Assembly: GCA_025351425.1 (NCBI GenBank)
Contig: JANXVY010000012.1
Location: 1-63,414 of the forward strand
Source: Hyphomicrobium sp.
Lineage (GTDB): Bacteria > Pseudomonadota > Alphaproteobacteria > Rhizobiales > Hyphomicrobiaceae
DNA: 63,414 nucleotides
Direction of reading: 5' to 3'
The notes under the pieces are model-generated. The model saw nothing but the letters and a program-made list of their open reading frames with translations, was not told the DNA's origin and did not search any database. The translations under genes and the position numbers were made by a program. This document shows, one piece after another, positions 55,013 to 63,414 of this stretch; within the stretch, counting starts at the first letter, position 1; every line of letters begins with the position of its first letter.

Positions 55013-57666
55013 GGCTTCGTGCCCTGCGGGTGCGCGATGTAGGCCACTTCACCCAAGGCGCCAGCATCGAAGGTCTGACTGGTGGCCTTGACGTGCTCGT
55101 GGCCCCGAACGAAGCCGGAAAATCGACGCTCTTCCGGGCGCTTGAAGCGGTCTTCTTCGAGCGGCATACGGCATCGAGTAAGATAATCAAGGAATTGACA
55201 CCCCATCAAGGCGGCGCGCCGCTGATTGAAGCCGATTTCGACGCCGGCGACGCATCCTGGCGGATCACCAAGCAGTTCGGTCGTGGCAAGAAATCCCTGC
55301 TCCGCCGGCTTGACGGGCACGTCACGGATCGACCCGTCCCCGAACGACGTGGACCCGACGCCGACGACGCACTCGCAGCTGTACTGGGGCTTCACGATGG
55401 CAGGCCCGGCCGGCTCGGCTTCCTCTGGGTCGGCCAAGGGAATGCGCTGGAGCCCGTTCCACCCGACGGCAAACGCGGCGAAGCGGATGCCTTCCAGCGC
55501 ATCATCGAACGCGAAATCGCGAGCCTCACCGGAGGAACGTTGTTGCGTCATGTGCGCGATGCGGTCATCTCCGAGATGGAACTGCTCATCACGCCGAAAA
55601 CGGGGCGCCCGAGAGCAAAAGGGGCACTCGACGAGGCAACCCGCAAGCACGATGACCTCAAAGCCTGCCTCGCTGCGGCACGCGCCGCCCAGTCCGAGGC
55701 CGAGTCGCGCCGCATCAGGCTTTCGAGCCTGAAGGCGCGCCGCCTCGAACTGGCAGCGCCCGAGCATACTGCAGCCGCTGCCGCCGCGCTGGAGCAGGCC
55801 GGGAAGGCTTATGATGAGGCAGTCAGGTTGAACCGGCTGCTGCAGGAGGCGCATCGCCGCGCCCAAGACGTGCAAGCGGCGGCTGAATTGGCCGAGCGCA
55901 ACGCGGCTGGGTTCAAATCGAAACTTGACGAGTGGGCGGTCTTTGAAGCCGCCGTGACGCAAGCACGTTCGCGCCAGGCCGAGACGGAACGTGCACTCGG
56001 CGAACACCGTAGCCGCATGACGGAGCTTGAAAGCGCAGGCGAAGTTCTGCGACGGGAAGAAGCCCGCCTGCAGGACGCACTACGGGCGGCCGATCAGCGT
56101 ACCGCGCTCTCAGCGATGCGCGCCCAGCTCGCGGCCCGTCGCGAAACGCTGTCGGCCGCACGCGTAACCGAAGCACTGATCGCAGCCGATGCGGCCAGCG
56201 CACGAGGCCCCGTCGTGTCCGAGGCCGCTTTCAACCGCCTCATGGCCGCCAGCCAGCAGCGTGCCCATGCCGAAGCGGCCCTTGCCGGCGGTGCGCCTCG
56301 CGTCATCATCGAATATGCGCCAGGCGGTGCAGCGGTCCTGATCGGCGGTCGGCCCGCGCCGGAAGGCGTGCTGCCTATGGTCGAGGGTCCGCTGCGCTTG
56401 GAGATACCCGGCGTCGGGGCGATCACCATAGAAGCGGCGGCCTCTGCCGATCGCGAACGCCATCTGGCGGCCCGCACCGAGGCTGCGGCGAGCCTCGCTC
56501 AAGGTCTGGCCGAACTCGGGCTGACCTCGGTGGACGAGGCCCGCGCCCATCACGCGGCCTCGAAAACGCAGGCGGCACTTCGCGAAACCTATGGCGCGCG
56601 TCTTTCGGGCTTGGCACCTCAGGGCATACCGGCTCTCGCAGCCGAAGTCGAAGCTCTGCAAGCAAGAGCAGACGCAACACCTAATCACGACGCGGCGGTC
56701 GATGCATCAGCGACAGAAGCAAACCTCGCTGCTGCGCGGGACGCTTTCAAGGACATGCGGGCAATTTACCGGACATGCCAGCAGGATATCGAGCGGCTGG
56801 GCGCAGATCTCGCCCGCGAAAAAACCCTGATCGAAACCAGCGAGGCGCGACTCCAGGATTTGGCCGCAGTATTGCCGCCGCTGCCGCAGCGCGCAGAGGA
56901 ACTCGCCCGTTTGCAGCAGGCCGGCGCAGGCGCCCGTTCCCAAGTCAATCCGGCCCTCGTTGAACTCGCCGCCGTCCGGCAGTCGGCCCCCGATGCATCG
57001 ACGGTTGCATCGCTCCAATCCCGCGTCACGCAGCTTCAGTCCGACGCTGCCCGTAACGCCGCTGAAATCCACCAGATTGACGTTATGGTCGCGCGCCTGG
57101 ACGGAGAGGAAGCCCAGGCCGACGAGCAAGGGCTGGCCCAGCAGGTTCCTGCCCTTGAAGGCGGCCTTGAGCGCGCTCAAGCCGAGGTCGACCATGTCCA
57201 GCAGCAGGCCGACGCGCTCGTCCTGCTTGCCCGCACGGTCCAATCCACCGAGCTAGCCAACCGGGAACAGTTTCTCCGCCCGGTGATGGCGCGTCTGGAA
57301 CCCTACCTGGCGACGGTTTTTCCAGGCGCGCACCTACAATTCTCGGGCGACTTCGGCGTTCTCGGCCTCCAGCGTTCTGCGGGGCTCGAGACATTGCAGG
57401 TGCTGAGCCGGGGCACTCAGGAGCAGTTGGCGGTGCTCGTACGCTTGGCTTTTGCCCGCCTGTTGGAGGACGCGGGCCAGTCGACTCCGCTGATTCTGGA
57501 CGACGCGCTGGTCTACACCGACGACGCACGGATGAAGATGATGTTCAAGGCCCTCGCGCAGGCAGCAGCCCATCATCAGGTGCTCGTGCTGTCGTGCCAT
57601 GAAGCCAATTTCAGCGCGCTCGGCGGGCGGCGCGCTGAAATTTCAAAGTGGGCGTGCTCGACGTGA
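55009..57666 (+). CDS. SMC-like ATPase, SbcC/YhaN-like, without zinc hook
   Basis: The product is 885 residues. Walker A is VAPNEAGKST at 31-40, the signature LSRGTQEQLAVLVRLAF at about 799-815 and Walker B PLILDDALVYTDD at 827-839; SCHEANFSALG follows as the H-loop region. Long Ala/Gln/Glu/Arg-rich coiled coils run at about 205-430 and 475-745. Between them, at about 430-475, sits a beta-rich insert (RVIIEYAPGGAAVLIGGRPA onwards) in place of the Cys-x-x-Cys hook; only four Cys occur in the protein, none paired. This arrangement fits YhaN-type ATPases. With the SbcD-like partner it should make a Rad50/Mre11-like complex. Confidence 0.9.
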   Translation: MRLRALRVRDVGHFTQGASIEGLTGGLDVLVAPNEAGKSTLFRALEAVFFERHTASSKIIKELTPHQGGAPLIEADFDAGDASWRITKQFGRGKKSLLRRLDGHVTDRPVPERRGPDADDALAAVLGLHDGRPGRLGFLWVGQGNALEPVPPDGKRGEADAFQRIIEREIASLTGGTLLRHVRDAVISEMELLITPKTGRPRAKGALDEATRKHDDLKACLAAARAAQSEAESRRIRLSSLKARRLELAAPEHTAAAAAALEQAGKAYDEAVRLNRLLQEAHRRAQDVQAAAELAERNAAGFKSKLDEWAVFEAAVTQARSRQAETERALGEHRSRMTELESAGEVLRREEARLQDALRAADQRTALSAMRAQLAARRETLSAARVTEALIAADAASARGPVVSEAAFNRLMAASQQRAHAEAALAGGAPRVIIEYAPGGAAVLIGGRPAPEGVLPMVEGPLRLEIPGVGAITIEAAASADRERHLAARTEAAASLAQGLAELGLTSVDEARAHHAASKTQAALRETYGARLSGLAPQGIPALAAEVEALQARADATPNHDAAVDASATEANLAAARDAFKDMRAIYRTCQQDIERLGADLAREKTLIETSEARLQDLAAVLPPLPQRAEELARLQQAGAGARSQVNPALVELAAVRQSAPDASTVASLQSRVTQLQSDAARNAAEIHQIDVMVARLDGEEAQADEQGLAQQVPALEGGLERAQAEVDHVQQQADALVLLARTVQSTELANREQFLRPVMARLEPYLATVFPGAHLQFSGDFGVLGLQRSAGLETLQVLSRGTQEQLAVLVRLAFARLLEDAGQSTPLILDDALVYTDDARMKMMFKALAQAAAHHQVLVLSCHEANFSALGGRRAEISKWACST

Positions 57667-57697
57667 CGGGCCGTCAGTCGTCGAACGCAGAAGCGTT

Positions 57698-58183
57698 TCA
57701 GGTCGACGGCAGCGGCGGAGCGGATAGCTCAGGACGCTGAACCCCTGCGGTGGGATCATCCGAGCGGCGCGATTTTCCTTCGAAGAAGGCGCCCTGTTCG
57801 ATCGACAGCGCCGAATGATGAATGTCACCCTCGACGTGGCTGGTCGCTTGCAGCATTACCCGCTTGGAGCGGATCGAGCCCATGACTTGGCCGCGTACCA
57901 CGACTTCATCGGCAATCACGCTACCGGTGATGCGCGCCTTTTCGCCGATGACCACGTAGCTCGAATGAATGTCGCCCTGAACTTCGCCATCGACCTGCAC
58001 TTCGCCCCGTGAAACAAGGTTGCCCGAGATGATGAGATCGGGCCCGATCACCGAGGGAGCGCCGGTACGGCCGTTCGAGGCGACAGGCTTGCCTGCAGGG
58101 GTTGAAACGGGCGGCGGCACGGCAGCAGCGGCACTGCCTACTTTCAGAAAATCTGCTTCGGGTTTCTTAAAATTCGGCAACAT
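57698..58183 (-). CDS. Bactofilin
   Basis: The product is 161 residues. A Pro/Ala/Ser-rich N-terminus of about 45 residues precedes the right-handed beta-helix core (about 50-140): IGPDLIISGNLVSRGEVQVD, SVIADEVVVRGQVMGSIRSK, and a repeated G-V-x-G-x-I rung spacing. Bactofilins polymerise into cytoplasmic, often membrane-linked, filaments that organise cell-wall enzymes. No M23 peptidase gene adjoins it here, unlike in many relatives. Confidence 0.93.
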   Translation of the reverse strand: MLPNFKKPEADFLKVGSAAAAVPPPVSTPAGKPVASNGRTGAPSVIGPDLIISGNLVSRGEVQVDGEVQGDIHSSYVVIGEKARITGSVIADEVVVRGQVMGSIRSKRVMLQATSHVEGDIHHSALSIEQGAFFEGKSRRSDDPTAGVQRPELSAPPLPST

Positions 58184-58386
58184 CCCTAACCCCTGTCCTT
58201 AGACTGACGCGTGCGTCTGGCCATCGCTATCGGTGTCGTGTGAACCTAATATGTCCGAACTGCATGGGCGGCGCGCAAACCCCAAGCGGACGCTAGCACA
58301 ATTCCCTGCCAATAGGCACGGAATTTGAGTCGGCCTTTCGCCGCTCAGCCAACGGCTGTGGCAGCAAAGTGCTGATGCATGTACGC

Positions 58387-58854
58387 CTAGGCTTTTAGCG
58401 CATTAACCGCTTCCAAAACCGCCTCGGCATGGCCCGCGACTTTTACCTTGCGCCACACTTGGGCAATCTTACCCGCCTTGTCGACAAGGAATGTCGATCG
58501 CTCGACCCCCATATATTTTTTGCCGTACATAGACTTTTCGACCCACACCCCGAAAGCGGTCGCGGCCGCCTTCTCGACGTCCGCGACCAGCGTGACAGCG
58601 AGTTCGTATTTCATCTTGAACTTCTGGTGGCTCTGGCTGCTGTCGGGAGAGATACCGACGACCTGCACGCCGGCCGCCTGGAATGCCTCGCTCAGGCATG
58701 AAAAATCCTTGGCCTCGGCGGTACATCCCGACGTATCGTCCTTGGGGTAGAAGTAGACGGCCACCAACGTTCCTTTGTGCTTGGAGAGCTTGAAAAGCTG
58801 ACCCGTTTCGTCAGGCAGAGCAAAATCTGGGGCCTTGTCGCCGATCGTGAGCAT
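58387..58854 (-). CDS. bcp: Peroxiredoxin, bacterioferritin comigratory protein type
   Basis: Thiol peroxidase that reduces hydroperoxides. The product is 155 residues. The peroxidatic Cys is C44 in TSGCTAEAKDF; the usual resolving Cys five residues later is replaced by Lys49, and the only other nearby Cys is C53. The VAVYFYPKDDTSGCT and ERSTFLVDKAGKI motifs are typical. Atypical 2-Cys or 1-Cys behaviour is possible. It is divergent from the AsmA-like gene. Confidence 0.95.
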   Translation of the reverse strand: MLTIGDKAPDFALPDETGQLFKLSKHKGTLVAVYFYPKDDTSGCTAEAKDFSCLSEAFQAAGVQVVGISPDSSQSHQKFKMKYELAVTLVADVEKAAATAFGVWVEKSMYGKKYMGVERSTFLVDKAGKIAQVWRKVKVAGHAEAVLEAVNALKA

Positions 58855-59050
58855 GGGTGCCTTTCTTTTGTCTCTTTTTCTGGCCGTGGTTAGCTAATGA
58901 CGCGTCAAGCTGCAGCTTGGATAGCGTGGCAGATGACAGCTCCCCCGCGTAGCTCTAAATTGGCGAACAAACAATTGGGGTTGATAGGGTTCAAGACCGA
59001 ATGAATACGTATCAATCCAATAGCACCGTCATCGCGGAGGAGGGGCTGGT

Positions 59051-62000
59051 TTGGCTGGCGTGACCGCACGCGGACCCGATCCAGCACTGCGCAAGCGGCA
59101 GCCTTCCCGTCTTCCACGCAGGTCGGCAGGAAGTGTGTCGTCCCTGCTTGCCCACTGCGGGCTTTTGCTTCTAACCCTGCTCATCGCGGCCGCCGGCATT
59201 CTGGGCGTCCTTTACGTGCGCCTCTCGCACGGTCCGATTTCGATCAAGTTCCTGGTGAGCGCCATCGAGCGCGGCATCAACGCGGAGCTGTCCGGCCTCT
59301 CGGCCCGGATGGATGACGTCGCACTGGCGCTGTCGCCCTCGGGCGCGATCGAGCTACAGCTGACGAACCTGCAGCTTTCGGAGGCCGACGGCGACGTGGT
59401 TGCGAGCGTACCGGCAGCCGCGGTCGAACTCTCGCGGCCCGCGCTATTTACCTTCAAGGTGGTGCCGAGCCGCATCGACATCATCAACGCGCAACTGTTC
59501 CTCTTTTACTCGGCCGAGACGGGCCTCTCCGTGAGCTTCGCGCGCGAACCGGGCGATCCGTCCGGAGATGCGAAGACCGCGCCAAATCAGGCCGGGGTTT
59601 CCGATCCATCCCAAGCCCGGCGCGTCGACATTGCCGCGATGATACACGACGCGACGTCGCGCGCCCGCCAGAAGCTGGACGACCAGTCCTATCTGAACCA
59701 GATTGGTATCCGCGACGCGACGGTTACGCTCGATAACCTGGGCGTGCGGAGCCAGTGGCGGGTGATCGAAGGGGCCGTCGAGATCGACCATGCCCCCCAA
59801 CACAGCGTCGTCACCGGCCGGGCGACGATCGGCTCCGATCGCGGCCCCTGGTCGATCGCGCTCCACAATGAAGCAACCGAAAGCGCGCAGGGCCTGAGCC
59901 TCCAGGCGGTCGTCCGCGATCTGGTCCCACGCACTCTGGGGCTTGCGATCCCTCAGCTCGGCCTGCTCGAAACCCTGAACATGCCCGTATCGGCGAACGC
60001 CAGGCTCGACATCGCCTCCGGCGGATTGGTCAGCAAAGCCGAGCTTTTGCTGGACTTGGCCCGCGGCCAGTTTTTGCTTCCCGCGGTCGGCGAGGTTCCG
60101 TTCACGATCGATCAGGGCCGGATCGGCCTGACCTATGACGGCAATGCCCGCCGTTTCGAGTTGACGCCCTCCACCTTGGTCTGGGGCAACAGCCGGGTCT
60201 CTATTTTGGGCAACGCCGTAAGCGACGAGAGCGGGAAATCCCCCGGCTGGAATTTCAATGTCACGACGTACGAAGGACAGTTCGCCGCCGACGAGTTCGG
60301 CGTCCCCCCCGTCACGATCGAGCGGGGCGTCATGAAGGGGCGCATCTCCCAGGCGCTGGGCGAAGCCCGCATCGACGAACTCTCCTTCCTGGCCGCCGGC
60401 ACCCCGTTCGCGAGCAGCGGCGTATTCATGACCGGTGCCGCCGGAACGGGCGGCGCGAAATTCGACGCGACGCTCGGTCCGGCAACCGCCGAAACCCTGA
60501 AGGTCCTGTGGCCGCGCGCCCTGGCAAGCGGCGCCCGGACTTGGGTTGGCGAACGCATCAAACGCGGCACGGTCAGGTCGGGAGCCTTGCACTTCGTGAG
60601 CGGCTCGTTTGCAGCCGAGAGCGGCGTTCCTCCCGGCGAGCCGCAGCGCCGCCTCTCGATCGCCATGGAGGCCGCCGACATCACGGCCAAGCCGCTGCGC
60701 TGGTTGCCAACCGTCGAAGCTCCTCGCGCACTCATCCGGCTCGAAGGCAATGCGATCGAGATCGCCGTGCCGGACGCTTCCATCGTGGTCAGCCCTACGA
60801 AGAAAATCCCCGTCAAGGCCGGCCGGTTCGTCTCCGCACGGCTCGATCAGGACCCCCCGATTGCCGAGATCACCCTCAAGACCGTGTCGCCACTGGTTCC
60901 CGTACTCGATGTTCTGGACCTGAGCCCGCTTCATCTTTTGACATCGAACGGTCTGACGACCGACGGCATCGATGGTAAGGTCGATGGCCAGATGAAGTTG
61001 ACGCTGCCCCTGATCGCAGACCTCGACGCAAAGGCCGTCAAGATCGAAGCCAAGGCTAGGCTGCTGGACGGCAAGGCGAAACAGCTGGCCGGCGCTTTTG
61101 ATGTGCAAGGCGCTTCCGTCGCCATCGACGTGACGGAAGCTGCCGTCGGCGCGACCGGCGATCTGCTGGTCAACGGCGTCCCCGTCAAGCTCGGCTGGCA
61201 GCGCATTCTTGAAGAGAACGGCGAAAAACAACCTCCCCTTCGCCTCTCGGCGACGCTCGACAATGCCGACCGCACCCAGCTCGGCATCGACGTCAATCAT
61301 ATCCTGCAAGGCGAAGTTCCCGTCGAAATTCTGATCGAGAAAGGCCCGGCGGACGAACCGGCGGTGCGTGTGCGCGCCGACCTCACCAATGCCGATATAG
61401 CGATTGACAGCCTCGCCTGGCGCAAGCCGCCCGGCCGCCCCGCTTCGCTGGGCGCCGACATCCTCAAGGGCAAGGTCCACAAGTTCGAATTGCAGAACCT
61501 CAAGATCGCCGGCGACGACGTCGCGATCGAAGGCTGGGCCGCCATCGGCGCCGATAACAAACTGCGGGAAGTTCACTTGCCCGGCTTCTCGCTGAACGTC
61601 ATCACCCGCCTCGACGTCCAGGCCAACCTGAAGCTCGACGGGGCGTCCGACAAGACCGGCATTTGGCAGGTCAAGGTCAAGGGCCCGAACTTCGATGGCC
61701 GCGATCTGTTCCATTCGCTGTTCTCGGTCGGCCCCGCCACCGACAGGGCCGCAAAGCCCGGCAAGCCGTCGGCGGGCGTCGATATCGAGGCCGAGATCGA
61801 CAATGTGATCGGTCATTCAGAGGTCTCGTTGCGCAACCTGAAACTGAAGATGTCGCGCCGCGCCGACAAGCTCTCCTACCTCGAAGCCCGCGGCACCCTC
61901 GATGGCGGCGCACCGGTCGCCATCTCGATGATCCCTGAGGCAGGACAGCCCCGCCGCCTCCTCGCCGACACGACCGATGCCGGCCAGGCCTTCAAGCTGA

Positions 62001-62752
62001 TCGGCTTCTATCCCAACATGCAGTCGGGCCGCGCGCGCCTCGAAGTCAACGTCGACGGCCGCGGCCCGGCGGAAAAAACCGGCGTCCTCTGGGTCGAGGC
62101 GTTCCGCGTTTTGGGCGACCCGATCGTCAGCGAGGTGCTTGGCAGCACGCCGTCCACCATGCCCGGCGAAGAAGGTGTCGGCCCTCGCGTTTCCAAGCAG
62201 AAAAGGCAGCAGCGCGAAGTCTTCGATTTCGACCGCATGAAGGTGCCGTTCTCGGTCGGTTATGGCCAGTTCGTGCTGGAAGACGCCTACATCCGCGGCC
62301 CCTTGCTTGGTGTGAACTTGAAAGGCAAGGCCGATTTCAAGCTCCGCACCGTCAGCTTGGGCGGCACCTACATTCCGCTTCAGGGGCTCAACAATGCGTT
62401 CGGAGATGTGCCGTTATTCGGCCCCCTCGTGACCGGCCAGGGCGGAACGTTCGGGATCACGTTCGCAGTCCAGGGTCCGATGTCCCAGCCGCAAGTGCTC
62501 GTCAATCCGCTCTCCATCGTCGCCCCCGGCATCTTCCGCGAACTGTTCCAGATGACGAACCCCAATCCCAAGGTCGTCCCGCGCGATGAAAAATCGCCGG
62601 CCCAACCGGTCGAAAAACGCGTGCGCGCTTCCAGCCAGGGCGCCGTCGAACCCGAGCGCGCCAAACCGGGTGCGCCGTCCGGCAAGTCCACTGCACCCGC
62701 GGAACCGGTCGATGGCTGGGCCTCTCAAGCAACCCCCGCCAAACGCCCGTGA
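59051..62752 (+). CDS. Large AsmA-like / DUF3971 envelope protein
   Basis: The product is 1233 residues. An N-terminal transmembrane segment (about 34-55, LAHCGLLLLTLLIAAAGILG) anchors a very long periplasmic beta-rich domain. Sequence resembles DUF3971/AsmA-C proteins such as YhdP: an early VSAIERGINAELSGLSARMD block, and near the C-terminus GRARLEVNVDGRGPAEKTGV and PMSQPQVLVNPLSIVAPGIF. Such proteins form hydrophobic grooves for phospholipid transfer to the outer membrane. The start is TTG with GGAGG 6-10 bases upstream; a GTG 9 bp downstream is the alternative. A Pro/Lys-rich tail ends the protein. Confidence 0.85.
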   Translation: MAGVTARGPDPALRKRQPSRLPRRSAGSVSSLLAHCGLLLLTLLIAAAGILGVLYVRLSHGPISIKFLVSAIERGINAELSGLSARMDDVALALSPSGAIELQLTNLQLSEADGDVVASVPAAAVELSRPALFTFKVVPSRIDIINAQLFLFYSAETGLSVSFAREPGDPSGDAKTAPNQAGVSDPSQARRVDIAAMIHDATSRARQKLDDQSYLNQIGIRDATVTLDNLGVRSQWRVIEGAVEIDHAPQHSVVTGRATIGSDRGPWSIALHNEATESAQGLSLQAVVRDLVPRTLGLAIPQLGLLETLNMPVSANARLDIASGGLVSKAELLLDLARGQFLLPAVGEVPFTIDQGRIGLTYDGNARRFELTPSTLVWGNSRVSILGNAVSDESGKSPGWNFNVTTYEGQFAADEFGVPPVTIERGVMKGRISQALGEARIDELSFLAAGTPFASSGVFMTGAAGTGGAKFDATLGPATAETLKVLWPRALASGARTWVGERIKRGTVRSGALHFVSGSFAAESGVPPGEPQRRLSIAMEAADITAKPLRWLPTVEAPRALIRLEGNAIEIAVPDASIVVSPTKKIPVKAGRFVSARLDQDPPIAEITLKTVSPLVPVLDVLDLSPLHLLTSNGLTTDGIDGKVDGQMKLTLPLIADLDAKAVKIEAKARLLDGKAKQLAGAFDVQGASVAIDVTEAAVGATGDLLVNGVPVKLGWQRILEENGEKQPPLRLSATLDNADRTQLGIDVNHILQGEVPVEILIEKGPADEPAVRVRADLTNADIAIDSLAWRKPPGRPASLGADILKGKVHKFELQNLKIAGDDVAIEGWAAIGADNKLREVHLPGFSLNVITRLDVQANLKLDGASDKTGIWQVKVKGPNFDGRDLFHSLFSVGPATDRAAKPGKPSAGVDIEAEIDNVIGHSEVSLRNLKLKMSRRADKLSYLEARGTLDGGAPVAISMIPEAGQPRRLLADTTDAGQAFKLIGFYPNMQSGRARLEVNVDGRGPAEKTGVLWVEAFRVLGDPIVSEVLGSTPSTMPGEEGVGPRVSKQKRQQREVFDFDRMKVPFSVGYGQFVLEDAYIRGPLLGVNLKGKADFKLRTVSLGGTYIPLQGLNNAFGDVPLFGPLVTGQGGTFGITFAVQGPMSQPQVLVNPLSIVAPGIFRELFQMTNPNPKVVPRDEKSPAQPVEKRVRASSQGAVEPERAKPGAPSGKSTAPAEPVDGWASQATPAKRP

Positions 62753-62835
62753 GGACTTTCAAAGATCAAACGGTGTAGCGTACGCCCAAACCTTCGACCC
62801 CTTCCAGCGGCACGGTGCCCCCTTGGTCCGCGGGT

Positions 62836-62855
62836 CCAGGGCACGCGTGCCCTGG
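62836..62855. repeat. Dispersed GGTCCAGGG-type palindrome (copy 2)
   Basis: CCAGGGCACGCGTGCCCTGG, identical to 6926-6945, with the shared upstream context CCCTTGGTC-GCGGGT. It lies 84 bp after the AsmA-like gene and may act as a terminator. Confidence 0.75.
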
Positions 62856-62884
62856 TCTTCCGTTGCCTTCTTGCCGTCAATGGA

Positions 62885-62986
62885 GTGCTTGCGGGAAAAG
62901 TGTGGAACGGTTTTTGCCGAAAGAAGCACGATAAAACAGAGACCTAGAGTCTTTCCGCGCTTCTATTTAAGTCGAAAGGACTCTAG
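62885..62986 (+). repeat. Dispersed two-hairpin element (copy C)
   Basis: The first hairpin has outer arms GTGCTT (62885-62890) and AAGCAC (62924-62929) with GGGAAAAGTGTGGAACGGTT inside. The second has CTAGAGTCTTTC (62944-62955) and GAAAGGACTCTAG (62974-62986). Stem bases differ from copies A and B but pairing is kept. Confidence 0.8.
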
Positions 62987-63252
62987 ACGCGCCTCAGGTT
63001 TGCGGCAATCGCGGCTGGCGCTTTTTCCGGCGGCGGATGTTTTGCGTGCGGGCAACGTCCTTCATGGTGAGGACGGTTGTTCGCAACGCCATGCGCGTGA
63101 AGGCAAGCCGCGTTTCGACAGCGCTCCGGCCGCCCGTGGGGCGCAGCTTTGTCGCCTCGGGATCACTGTCTGTTGCTTCGTCAATGGTGTTTATACAAGT
63201 CAATGGTTGATCCTTGGGGCTCATTTGAAAATGGGGGGAGGAGCGGCGCGTT

Positions 63253-63270
63253 GTCCACGCGAAGCGTGGC
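63253..63270. repeat. GTCCACGCGAAGCGTGGC hairpin (first copy)
   Basis: CCACGC and GCGTGG pair around GAA. An identical 18-base copy is at 63393-63410. Confidence 0.85.
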
Positions 63271-63392
63271 GCTGCCACGACGCGGGCATTCCGACTTTGG
63301 TAGAAGCGATAAGACGCCGCTCCTTGCAAGATTTTAGGCCTACCCGTAGCTTTTAACACTCGCGGACACAGGAACTGCCCCCGTGCGGGTAC

Positions 63393-63410
63393 GTCCACGC
63401 GAAGCGTGGC
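63393..63410. repeat. GTCCACGCGAAGCGTGGC hairpin (second copy)
   Basis: Identical to 63253-63270, 140 bp away, running to within four bases of the window end. Confidence 0.85.
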
Positions 63411-63414
63411 TCCG

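Larger units (their letters stand above)
62753..63414. other. Repeat-rich region to the window end
   Basis: No gene I can firmly support in about 660 bp. The stretch holds the GGTCCAGGG palindrome (62836-62855), copy C of the two-hairpin element (62885-62986) and two GTCCACGCGAAGCGTGGC hairpins. A minus-strand frame at 62994-63224 could encode a 76-residue Arg-rich protein, but it lacks a ribosome-binding site. Confidence 0.6.

Noticed and set aside
62994-63224. Small minus-strand Arg-rich protein
   Set aside because: The sequence before the ATG is pyrimidine-rich, with no ribosome-binding site, and it overlaps a repeat-rich area. No family recognised.

Overview
This is a GC-rich chromosomal segment that fits Alphaproteobacteria, most likely order Hyphomicrobiales. 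The taxonomic signals are a eukaryote-like type II glutamine synthetase beside a DUF2735 gene, an MbfA-type ferritin/VIT1 iron exporter behind an Irr-box-like palindrome, an ATP12-type assembly chaperone, ETF-ubiquinone oxidoreductase, a bactofilin, and LexA boxes of the alphaproteobacterial direct-repeat type (GTTC-N7-GTTC). I cannot name the genus. No rRNA, tRNA, CRISPR array, transposase or prophage was recognised.

Layout. 1-3.6 kb: tandem/dispersed repeat, a small cysteine-rich secreted protein, a frameshifted YjbR-family gene behind an SRPBCC gene, then FkbM methyltransferase and KdsD. 3.4-8.3 kb: DUF2735 and glnII (divergent), an outer-membrane barrel protein and an NTP/NDP-exchanger-like carrier. 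8.3-12.2 kb: trxB, infA, cspA and lepA on the minus strand. 12.4-21.3 kb, plus strand: mbfA, DUF2878, lytic transglycosylase, pheT, NDH-2-like dehydrogenase, SleB-like hydrolase and a PRC-barrel protein. 21.3-25.3 kb: secreted matrixin-like protease and uvrB. 25.4-27.7 kb: an accessory type II restriction-modification cassette (m5C methyltransferase, NaeI-like endonuclease, Vsr). 27.9-39.7 kb: mixed housekeeping and hypothetical genes, including ATP12, a HAD phosphatase, a membrane-tethered TAXI protein, rnhB, a radical SAM protein, moaB and a uracil-DNA glycosylase. 39.8-44.6 kb: ETF-QO, a TPR protein and ispE. 44.6-48 kb: repeat-rich spacer and a ClpN-like/coiled-coil protein. 48-54 kb: small envelope proteins, aspartate aminotransferase, a hydrolase, msrB and sfsA. 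53.9-57.7 kb: a two-gene SbcCD/YhaON-like DNA repair pair. 57.7-63.4 kb: bactofilin, bcp, a 1233-residue AsmA-like protein and repeat-rich sequence to the window end.

Main themes. DNA repair and DNA damage recur: uvrB, the restriction-modification/Vsr cassette, a family 4 uracil-DNA glycosylase and the SbcCD-like pair. Sequences matching the alphaproteobacterial LexA box lie directly upstream of uvrB (shared with the divergent methyltransferase) and of the SbcD-like gene, and a weaker one lies between the radical SAM gene and a glycosyltransferase. The best candidate for something under-described is the SbcCD-like pair: its ATPase has no Cys-x-x-Cys zinc hook but a beta-rich insert in that place, its nuclease has Gln in place of a metal-binding His, and it appears SOS-controlled. 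The second is a dispersed intergenic element with three copies in the window, whose two hairpins are kept by compensating base changes.
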